Source: Lingula anatina
Lineage: Eukaryota > Brachiopoda > Lingulata > Lingulida > Lingulidae
Assembly (NCBI RefSeq): GCF_001039355.2
Contig: NW_019775466.1
Coordinates: 94,849-126,869 of the forward strand
Length of the DNA stretch: 32,021 nucleotides
Reading direction: 5' to 3'
Shown: one piece after another, positions 1 through 8,934 of the stretch
Layout: each line of letters opens with the position of its first letter
Numbering within the stretch: the stretch's first letter is position 1
Notes under the pieces: generated by a model
What the model saw: only the letters and a program-made list of their open reading frames with translations
The model's database searches: none
What the model was told of the DNA's origin: nothing
Translations under genes and position numbers: made by a program

Positions 1-835
1 TATTGATAATGTTTTCTTTTTAGTCCTGTCTAGATATATAGTATGGACGGGAGTTAGATCTGTTCCAATTACAATCCCTGCAGTTTCGACGATCTTTTCC
101 AACTTGTTCCTCTCCTCCACAGTTGCACGTCCATACCAAACAGTTACTGAATAAGTTAAAATACTCTCTAAAACACACCTGTAAAAGTTCGTTAAAATAA
201 ACACATTTCTGGTAAAAGCTTTCAATTTCCTTAAGAAATACATTCGTTGACATGCCTTTTTCAATAGCTTCGTGATGTTATCGCCCCAGGTTAACCTATT
301 ATTCAGCTGAACCCCTAGTAATTTATAATTAGAAACCTGTTCGACCACTTTACCATTAACTTCCAATGGATTTTTACTTCACTGATTTCTTCTGAAGTCT
401 ATGATCATTTCTTTTGTTTTGCTCACATTTAATATCAAGTCATTGTCTGTGCACCAATTTACTAAACTTGAAACCGACTACCTGTATGACATCTCATCAT
501 TATGGTGTATCAAGCCGACTAAAGTTGTATCATCGGCAAACTTCATTAAAAATGTATTTTCCTCCCTCGCCACACAGTCGTGGGTAAATAACGTATATAA
601 ACAAGGTGATAAGACGCAGCCCTGGGGTGTGCCAGTGTTTAAAACTATAGTGTCCGAGAAGTTAAAACCGACTTTTACTGACTGTTTTCTGTTTAAAAGA
701 AAATCTAAAATCCAATCGCAGAGTGCTGGTGGAAAATTAAGATCATCCAAAAGTTTAAAATACAATTTGCTTGGTACAAAAGTATTAAATGCTGAGCTAT
801 AGTCAACAAATAAAAATATGTACATTGCAATAATG
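1..835 (-). mobile_element. 5'-truncated LINE reverse transcriptase remnant (CR1/Rex1-like), two in-frame stops
   Basis: Read on the minus strand, one frame stays aligned to a non-LTR reverse transcriptase from about 835 to the left edge. Palm motif A (FVDYSSAFNT), the GTPQGCVLSP motif, the catalytic FADD box (FADDTT), then WCTDNDL..NVSKTKE and the downstream thumb/connector-like stretch (LTWGDNITKLLKKA, SVTVWYGRAT, LEKIVETAG) are visible. Two premature stops interrupt it without a frameshift: TAG at 480-478 and TGA at 381-379. Endonuclease and early RT are missing, and homology stops near 835 in AT-rich unrelated DNA, as expected for a 5'-truncated insertion; the 3' end lies beyond the window. 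Wording such as LFTHDCVA resembles the Rex1/Babar branch of CR1 elements; that family call is from memory. The copy cannot encode an active enzyme, but only two stops suggest modest age. Confidence 0.88.
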
Positions 836-1067
836 TTACAGGTGAAAATCAACAGCTAAGGTCAGTTTTGTACTTATTCAATATTAAATGGCTCTCTATT
901 AAATGACCCATATGGAGCATACTGGTAGATATAAACAGTTTAATTTTTAAGGTCAGACAGCAGTTTTTTTCATGCCATCCTACCCTTTCATAGAAAGAGA
1001 GATCCGACTAGATACATGTATATAATAATCTTCACTATACTGAGGGATTCATGTACCTCCCATCCCA

Positions 1068-1068
<1 letters not shown>

Positions 1069-1102
<34 letters not shown>
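1069..1102. repeat. (CA)n microsatellite
   Basis: About 17 uninterrupted CA units. A (GT)n run follows at 1213-1234, so the two could pair as a weak hairpin around roughly 110 bp. Confidence 0.95.
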
Positions 1103-1103
<1 letters not shown>

Positions 1104-1212
1104 CATACAATGTGTGTAATATAGACACATATAAAACATACAATATTCAATGTGTACAGTATATATCAAACATTCACACTGATTTCTCCCTTTCTCTCTT
1201 TCTGTCTGTGCA

Positions 1213-1234
1213 TGTGTGTGTGTGTGTGTGTGTG
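1213..1234. repeat. (GT)n microsatellite
   Basis: Uninterrupted GT dinucleotides, complementary to the CA run about 110 bp upstream. Confidence 0.9.
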
Positions 1235-1481
1235 AATAAGAGCGTCCCTATACCCTTCTTTCATTTAAGCATGCTTTGATCCATAGTACTGCAAACTTAT
1301 ACAATTATTTTCAATGTTGTATTAACTTAATTTGATATACTGGTGCCCACAAATGTAGCCACAACAATATGGTCTATTACCAGCAGGTCATCTGCACCAG
1401 CATTAAAGCATACAATTCTTTGACCTGGATGGCCTAGATATTTCTATAGTCACTGGTCCATCGATCTATATTGTACCACTT

Positions 1482-1653
1482 CAGGGGCGGACTTGGAGGC
1501 CTTTTTCTGGGTCTTCCAGAAGACCGTCAAAGTTTTTTAAGTTAACATTTACAGGCATCTAATTCTTTCTGTCGGAAGACAGTCAAAAATGAAGAATTGA
1601 TCAACAAAGATAATTTGGAAGACCGTCAGAAAATATCTTTAGATCAGCCCCTG
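1482..1653. mobile_element. Short non-autonomous DNA transposon (MITE), hAT-like ends
   Basis: The segment starts caggggcgga and ends gatcagcccctg, imperfect terminal inverted repeats with the CAGGGGC end common in hAT-type elements. Inside, the motif gaagac(c/a)gtca occurs three times (near 1519, 1576 and 1617). The flanking 8-mers (taccactt and cacctgtt) agree at only 5 of 8 positions, so a target-site duplication is not secure. No coding capacity. Confidence 0.6.
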
Positions 1654-4058
1654 CACCTGTTTAGTTCTCTGGTATATAGGCTGAGAAAAATGTTAAAGGA
1701 CAGCTGTTAAGTTTATATGGTAGGACTCAATAACTATGCTTGAAAACCAAATAAAAGTAAGAATACATCATGTGAGGTGAATGAATTGTGTGCAAGTTTA
1801 CTGAAGGTCTGTCAATGGTGAAAGCAATCTGGAATAAAATGGAAGAATTTCTCTTTCAAAAATCTCAGGAGATGCGATGTAATTCTTCAATCCCACCCCT
1901 CTAGCTTGCAGATATAGTCCTGGCACACCCACTCAATCAAGTTTATTCAGATCATTCTGCATGTTGCAGGGTATTACATGTACATTAAAGTCAATGAGAT
2001 AAGGTTTGGTACAGTTATGGTCAATTATCTAATATATGAGGGTATATAGATAACCAGTGCATGGGGAAACTATATGTAAACAACTTAAAATGAAGATGAT
2101 GTAAAACCTACGGGCACATGTACACAGCTGAGATACAATGTAGCAAATATAATTGTCAGCCTTTGAAGTACCAGTAGGCTGCAGATAGTATAAACCCCCC
2201 TGTTAGCATTCTATCACTCATACATAGATGTAACATGTCATCATGTTACATGTGGTGGAGTTCTGATCTATTATTTTATCATCCGTGGGAAACTACACAT
2301 ATCTAGCTGATTGGTGTCCTTAAAATTGAAAGCATCTTTCCCAATTCCCTTTTCCCACCAGGCAGACTATACACAACTGGTCCAATTTGAAAGACTGACA
2401 ATTTAACAGCTGACTTAAAATAATCTGGCTATAACAATATTTATGAAAAAGGCACCTAAATGACTCTCCCCAATGTCCTCTCCACACAACCAATTAATTT
2501 AAACTCAAAATAACCGGCACTGGAAACAAACTTAGAGAACCTGTTAAAGAGAGTACTAGCTTCTAGTACTACTACTTATTTTAATTGTAGAAAGAAATTA
2601 AAAATAACCTAAAATTTTGGAATATCTATTTGGTTCAAAGTTGTTATACTCCAAAAATGTCCCCAGCTCAGGACCTGACCTGACTCATATATCTGAGTCG
2701 ATCACATTGACCTAGTGACAAATCTACTCAAATTAAAAGCACTAAGTAATCCATTACTTTGTACCTTTCATGCTTATATATCACACTGAAAATTGTGTAA
2801 TATTCCAATTTTATAATTTTTTTTTTTTTTTGTAAATTCTCCTTCTAGACTGGTAAAGTGATGGAAGGATGGAAAAGTCTGGGAATGATCTGGGATGTGA
2901 ATATAGGCCCTTTGGAATCTTAATGGGCCTAGGGGTGAGGCTGACCTTGTGTCTGTGTGTGTGTGTGGGGGGGGGGGGGTCCAGGGTTGACTACAAAAAA
3001 ATCACAATGCAATTACAGCTATCTCTTCCTAGACCATTAGAGTGAGGAACTTGAAGGGGATTTATACTGGTAGAACTATCAAAAGGAATGTACATACATA
3101 CATACATAGGTACTGCAAAATTTTAGTGTCCCTCAAAATGGGGCTGTCCCTGGGGAGTTGGACCATTTAAAGTTTTAACACTGTCATTTAATTTTACTAT
3201 CTCCTAGACAATCAGAATGAGTTTTTTTTTTTATCAATTAATGTGCCAAGCAAATTTTTTTTTGCTGGCATATTTATGCTGACTGCATGGCCATTTAAAA
3301 CTCCAAGTATTCTTATACAATGTACATTCCAGAAGTAACTCTCAACGTCAGGTCTTATTATTTGAGATGTACAGTTTTTTAAAGGACAATAGACACATAA
3401 AAATCCATTTCTCGAATTTTGAAGATTCAGCACTCAATCTATACACTAGAGGTATGTTTTAATAGATCCCTGCCATTTAAAAATGATAAAAACAATCTAT
3501 TAGTAGAAAAAAAGCGTTTTAGTAAACCTCACCTCAATATGCATAAATGAAGCAACAGATCTGGGACACGTGGTACTGTGATGACAATGAGGATAAAGGT
3601 CTATGAGATTTAACTGAGCTGCATGGTGCATACAGACAAAATAGTTTAGGAAAGTTGTGTTGAACGGAGTTGAGCAATTTTCTTTATGCCTCAGTGTGTT
3701 GCCGTGGGATTCACCAAAATTGCAGCACTCCTTGACAATCTTTCTTTGTCTGTGACAGTCTTCTGTGACTAACTTACTAACTTCGGTGACAATAGTTGCG
3801 ATGCTCGCAGTCACCTCAGGTGTTTTAGATCATATCAAAAGCTGATAGTCTTTTAGATTAACTGTCATCAGTTGGCAAGCTTACTAATTGCTGATGCATT
3901 TTAAATGCATTAAAGTTGACCAAGAGCTTGTTAACAATAAAACTGAACTGAGAAAGATAAGGTTTGTTGGATATGTAGACACAGAAAACATGACTTGGGG
4001 AAATTTATAAACATGTGCAATGTACCTTTAAAAATTGAGAATGATCCAGAATGCTACC

Positions 4059-4089
4059 TTTTTATTTATTTATTTATTTATTTATTTTT
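4059..4089. repeat. (ATTT)n simple repeat
   Basis: About seven ATTT units just downstream of the BBOX-like exon on the minus strand, within its presumed intron. Confidence 0.9.
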
Positions 4090-4195
4090 AATTTTAAGTC
4101 ATGACCTTTAACTGCATGTTTCATATGCCTTTTGACAATGGATAAATAAATAAAATTAAATTAATAAAAAAGGTAAGTTTCACGCCTACATGTAC

Positions 4196-4600
4196 CTGTA
4201 CATTCTTCGGTTTGACATCAGGGTCTAGATTTGCCATCAAAAAGGCACGGGACGCAGACGAAGAAACAAAACATTCGGGGCACTGGCAGTTATCTCGCAG
4301 CCACACATATGGATACTCGTCCTCCTTGCCGTCTCCCCACGTTACACGAACACATTTATTTTCATCGTTCAGTTTCACTTGCTTGGCCGTACAGTGACTA
4401 CCATCTGCAGAGGACACTTGAGCCATAGTTGACAGTGTGCGGGTTAAGGGGCCAGAGAACCAATATTTCGAAAGCACAGTGCTACTTCCCTGTATTGGCC
4501 TTGGGCGCTGAAAAGACCTTTTAATAGCAGAACTGCACAAAGTCCATCGCTTCGGCCAAATCCCTGCAGCAATGCTTAGTCTCCTTATCGACCCTATCAT
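4196..4600 (-). CDS. BBOX1: Gamma-butyrobetaine dioxygenase-like protein, first coding exon (partial gene)
   Basis: Family role: Fe(II)/2-oxoglutarate hydroxylase making carnitine from gamma-butyrobetaine. Only the N-terminal zinc-binding domain is here. The 135 codons start at ATG 4600 (context accATGa) and end at 4196 in CAG, followed by donor GTACAT in phase 0. Residues 97-111 (YPYVWLRDNCQCPEC) carry the C-x-C-x2-C zinc ligands (Cys105, 107, 110) typical of BBOX1; the related mitochondrial trimethyllysine dioxygenase has WLRDHC with different spacing, so BBOX fits better. About 58 Arg/Ser-rich residues precede Met59 and look like a mitochondrial presequence, odd for BBOX1, which is cytosolic in vertebrates; Met59 (MAQVSSADG) would give a vertebrate-like start. 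The catalytic jelly-roll exons are not in the window to the left as far as I can see, so they lie off the left edge or on another contig. Confidence 0.85.
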
Positions 4601-4864
4601 GGTTTCTAAACAGATTGTTACCTGATGAGCTGGTTCAATCTCACGGAAACTGGTTTCATCACCGACGACTCTTATCTCTAGGGCTTATATTACGCTGGCT
4701 GGATAAACATTGATGATTGAGAGCAGGTTGGTTGTGCACAAAATGAGAATGAAATCTATTTACCTTAGCAATTGCGTTAGTTGCGATTAGGCCTATAAAA
4801 TGTGACCAACTGTGTTGGCTGCTCTGTAAGGATAAGAGTGCGCATCTTAATTTTGAGAAATGAG

Positions 4865-4914
4865 AATAATAATAATAATGATGATGATGATGATGATGAT
4901 GATTATTATTATTA
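4865..4914. repeat. (AAT)n(ATG)n(ATT)n compound trinucleotide repeat
   Basis: Consecutive AAT, ATG/TGA and ATT triplets. It lies about 265 bp upstream of the BBOX-like start codon. Its minus-strand reading gives a spurious His/Tyr-rich frame. Confidence 0.9.
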
Positions 4915-5155
4915 ATTTTTTCACCAGTTCTTTTAACTGAAAAATGCATAAGCAGCATTGCTAATACATGTAGGTTTGGTAGAAATAAGAGTTAGAAACT
5001 AAATGCTGCTGTGGGTTCGACATTTCTTCACCCCTAAAATAAGATTGGGAAAAAAGTTGATCGTAAACCAACTTTTCAATTTTCTCTGTTCTTATGGATA
5101 AATATGCCTCAATATGGCGTAATGTCGATATGAAACGAGGACAGAGATGGCACAG

Positions 5156-5305
5156 CAGGTCCGTAGCCAGCAAATTCAAAAGGGGGGGGGTCCTTTTTCT
5201 GAAAAAGTGGACCTTTTACAATGAAACTCATGTGTACCTAGATCAAATTTTACCCAAAATGGACCTTTCCTGACAAAAGGGGCAGTTCTTTCGAACCCCC
5301 CTCCC
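5156..5305. mobile_element. MITE copy 1, family with caggcccgtagcc ends, 3'-truncated
   Basis: Begins caggtccgtagccagc and continues with a G run, ctgaaaaagtggacctttta, and a ttctttcgaaccccc block. These occur in the same order in the complete copy at 8755-8929. The right inverted repeat is missing: the element passes directly into the 5310-5585 repeat. No coding capacity. Confidence 0.8.
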
Positions 5306-5309
5306 AAAA

Positions 5310-5585
5310 ATTAATCACTTCTAAGTTAACCCATTTCTGACCTACCCTGAAAATTTCATCAAAATCGGTCCATAACTTTTTGAGTTATGTTGATGATTGA
5401 TTTTTGATTATTGATTGATTATTGATCCGGATCACCACCAAAAACTAATCATCTCTTCCTTGGCCAACTTCTGACCTACCCTGTAAATTTCATCAAAATC
5501 GGTCTATAACTTTTTGAGTTATGTTGATGACAGACAAACAAACAAACAAACAGTGGTGAAAACATAACCTCCTTGGCGGAGGTAA
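5310..5585. repeat. Dispersed repeat with two ~85-bp tandem units and a cctccttggcggaggt end
   Basis: The unit aatca..tctgacctaccctg(a/t)aaatttcatcaaaatcggtc(c/t)ataactttttgagttatgttgatga appears at about 5312-5393 and again at 5446-5531. The second unit is followed by (CAAA)n and the short palindrome acctccttggcggaggt. A GATT-rich spacer lies between the units. The (CAAA)n plus fixed 3' motif suggests a SINE-like or other short dispersed element. I recall similar tails in several marine invertebrate genomes but cannot confirm it here. Confidence 0.6.
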
Positions 5586-5589
5586 TGAT

Positions 5590-8500
5590 ACATGCAAATA
5601 CAGGTGGACGTTTCTTTTGGATAAAAAGTATTAATTTAAAGTAAAAGAAAATGATCTCTTATTCGTCCACCACAGCGTCACCAGTGTGGTCGACCAAGAT
5701 ATGGAAAGGGCGAAAACAGAAGAAAATGAATCGCTAACATTTCAAAATAATGACTGATCAAACAGCTATTCAGTGAGCAATGCATAGGCACAACTTATTA
5801 CATGTATGTGATCTGTCCTCTACCAGGGCCGAAGGTTAGTTATGTGCACTTTTCTCCAGCGCAGCAGCAGGGATCGTGCATGAATTAGCCAGAGACATAT
5901 CTATAGTGAAAAAACAATATGTGGTCCTGGTAGAGGGTAGACGTGCTCTTACATTCATGTCACGTCGCGTCCAGCGGACCATAGTAGCCATCTTAAGCAC
6001 AGTGGACTTTAATGCTCCATCTATTGATCGACATTTCAACGCCCCATACTCGATGCTCTGATGATTTCATCTGTCTGATTCGTCTTCACTGCCTCCAATA
6101 TAGCCTACATGTATCTTGTTGACAGCACTGTCCACATCTTTAAACTCAATCAAGATAAAAAGGTGCTCATCTTTCTCATCCAAATTTCCGTAAATGTGTC
6201 GACAATTCATAACTATTTAGGAGGTTGACTGTTTGAAACACCTGACTCCTTGTTGCCTTAGTTTTAATTATATACCTACTATTCTTTTTTCTTTTGTCTC
6301 AAGTTTTATTGTTTTCTTGCAATTGTAAGGTAGCCTGTTCTTACAACTCGAAGGCATATTCCTTTAGAATCTTTAGCATTTGACATGATTTTTGAGTGAC
6401 GAATTTTGGTTCACAGTCACTCTTTAACTAGACTGTGGCTTTTAATCTGCAAGCACATTGAAAACGAGTTGCATAAATTGCTCCTTAATGAAACTCAATA
6501 CAGGCGTTGGAAAGTGTGCATGAGTGACTTTTCCCTCTAGATATATTATGTTTTACAATATATATACAGATTGTAGTAGTTGTAGTAGCTCAGTAACCGC
6601 CTGTTGCTCAATTTAAAGCCAAACAGCCTGTTACCAGTAGAATAATATGACTTTCAAAATTCTAATGTGCAGTCGGACAAACTCCTGAAAGAATAGTCAC
6701 GCGTTAACTATCTTACACTGAACCGCTAGCTAACGTGCAGCGAAGTTCTGGAAGTCCCACCGTACATCGATTTAAATCAAAATCTCTTATAACTTATCCT
6801 GTCAATTAGTTTGGCAGTGCAACAGTCACACACAAACTGTAGGGATTTTGGAAATAAATATCTTTAAAGTCCCCTTCGTTAAGAATATTATATGATTATC
6901 AGGATAGAACGAATTTGTGATTTGAATCCCCTGTCCAGATATCTGTATTGACACCTGTATAAGCTCATTATAACCTGCAAAGCAGTAATTTACACAACAG
7001 AGAAAGAGGACGGCAGATTCAGTAAATTTGTAGTGCATAAGTCTTCGAAAACCTTGCTGCTTTTTTATCTTTTCTGACATCAGTGACTCTGTATCATTTA
7101 GCATAATACCAGGTTGTGGTGGAAATAAATTGTCCTTCAATGGCTTTTCTTAACGATTGATCAGCGATGTGCACTGATGTATTAAGACATTTGATATCCA
7201 CGGCACAGCTCCCATGGAAATGATTTGAACAGTGATTAGAGGAAAAGATATGGCATGCACACAGTTGAATACATAAATCATGCAAAGATACCACTCATAG
7301 CCTTGCTGTTGTCCTAAATCGTATTTTGCCTTTACATACAAACTCAGTGGCACGTTTAGTTTTTTGATAGCTAGAAATTACTAACCCTGCTTAAAAATTG
7401 CATCTTTGATTAAGTGTGTATATAAGCAAAAATCATGTTAACGTTCACTAACCTTCACAGCATTTCTTGCGGTTGGCACTCAATACAGAGGTGGGCAACA
7501 ATGAAGTCTTTGGAAGTCGTGGACATACCTGGGGAAATTTATAATTTGAGTATATTTTTCTTGTAGTGTAATTACCTAAAACCATGTACAAAATTAAGAT
7601 ATAAAAATAATTTATTATGTCCAAGATTAAAACGAACTACCCCTTTGAGATAGACACTGACCCCCGAATGACCCAAATATCACATTGTTAATTGGACTAG
7701 TGTACATTTATTATCATTTACAGACCATTAAGCTGCACGCGCGATAATGAGCAAAGACTTTCGTGACTCAATAAGATAGCCACTATCGCCACAGACTCAA
7801 AAGCTGTAGGTTGCAATTCCTATAGCTCTTTCTACCCTTAAAGTTTGATTTTATTCCCATACAAATTATGACCAAACGAGTCTTTAATGTAGCTTGAATG
7901 CTCGAATCAGTAACTTTCAGACCTTGCTGCATGTTTATAGCAATGCTTCCGTACAATTTATGAAAAATAAGGCTAGTGCCTGTGTGCACACCTTGCCATA
8001 CAAATATGATGTAAAGCAGACAGAAACTCTTGGAGTATCACTATGATTTAGTTGATCAAATGTCTTGGATTTGATCCGTTTTACCTTACTGTGTAATGGT
8101 AAAATATAATTTCACTTGCATATATGTCATGTTGAAACATGTCGTTTCTCTCAATTACCGGTGCAATTCTTCCTCGCCTTCCCTTATAACGTGCTCGGAG
8201 CGCAAATAAACCTGTATGCATTTGATTAAAAAATTATCATACACGATGAACTGATACACCAAGCGAAAATGACCACATTAGGAAAGGTATAATGTGCCAT
8301 TTTGCAGTTGGGTAATGAACGCACAATCCCCCTTTCCACCCTTAGATTCAAGAATTCATTTTCCTTCAAATTCGTGTCACTGTTACGCAGCGATCTGAAT
8401 TCTGGCACATTTACTAAATTCTTATCTCAGTTTAAGTCAGATCTAGGACCATCACTGTTGAAGGGACACTCCACGTCATTTTGACATGAATAGGACTGTG

Positions 8501-8749
8501 GAGGATTTTCAAACGCGTGGAGAGAACTTCTAAAAATTCATGTTGGCGGGAAAACCCCGTGCAGTAGCCCTTTAATGCTAACATGGACAAAATAACGTCC
8601 AAGATGCTAATAACCTAATGACCCAATACGCCAATCGATATTTAAGACAAAGAATACAAAAATTAAGTAAAGGATTCTGACAAACTCACTGACTTAGGAA
8701 TAAATGAAATAAAGTGATAAGGAAATCACGCTGGTTATTTTTTTAATCC
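5590..8749. other. Non-coding stretch, no supported gene
   Basis: Ordinary AT-rich DNA with short unsupported open frames on both strands. One inverted repeat stands out: cctctaccagggcc near 5818 against ggtcctggtagagg near 5924 (13 of 14 complementary). No domain, splice-framed exon, tRNA or repeat array was recognised. Confidence 0.5.
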
Positions 8750-8754
8750 GAAAG

Positions 8755-8929
8755 CAGGCCCGTAGCCAGCAGTTTCAGAGGGGGGGGGTTCGTTTTCTGA
8801 AAAAGTGGACCTTTTACCATAAAATCCTCAAGTACATAGATCGATTTTTACCCAGAGTGGACCTTTTCCCAGCAAAAAGGGTGGTTCTTTCGAACCCCCG
8901 ACCCCCCCTCTCCCCCGGCTACGGGCCTG
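8755..8929. mobile_element. MITE copy 2, complete, 13-bp perfect TIRs and GAAAG target duplication
   Basis: Terminal repeats caggcccgtagcc (8755-8767) and ggctacgggcctg (8917-8929) are perfect reverse complements. They are flanked by identical gaaag at 8750-8754 and 8930-8934, a 5-bp target-site duplication. The 175-bp body shares its G run, gtggaccttttac and ttcgaaccccc blocks with the truncated copy near 5.2 kb. It is too short to encode a transposase, so it must have been moved by an autonomous relative. Confidence 0.88.
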
Positions 8930-8934
8930 GAAAG

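Larger units (their letters stand above)
853..4120. other. Non-coding stretch, no supported gene
   Basis: Apart from the microsatellites and the MITE listed separately, this holds a T run near 2819-2831, a (GT)n plus G run at about 2953-2979, short catacatacata repeats near 3095 and an (ATTT)n tract near 4059-4089. Open frames here are short and resemble nothing. If the BBOX-like gene is spliced as expected, this is its first intron or the space before its next exon; I looked for the next conserved block (a WPDxH-type motif) on the minus strand and did not find it. Confidence 0.6.

Noticed and set aside
20-253. Minus-strand 77-codon frame from an ATG
   Set aside because: It is a shifted frame of the LINE RT remnant, which reads through the same DNA in another frame.
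401-802. Plus-strand 133-codon frame
   Set aside because: Antisense shadow of the reverse-transcriptase remnant.
1069-1102. Repeat array as CRISPR
   Set aside because: Simple CA repeat in animal DNA, no spacers; no CRISPR-like arrays anywhere in the window.
4659-4958. His/Tyr-rich frame
   Set aside because: Produced by a trinucleotide microsatellite; no conserved content.
5270-5305. ttcgaaccccc as a tRNA T-arm
   Set aside because: It is part of a MITE body found again near 8890, with no acceptor stem, D-arm or A box around it.
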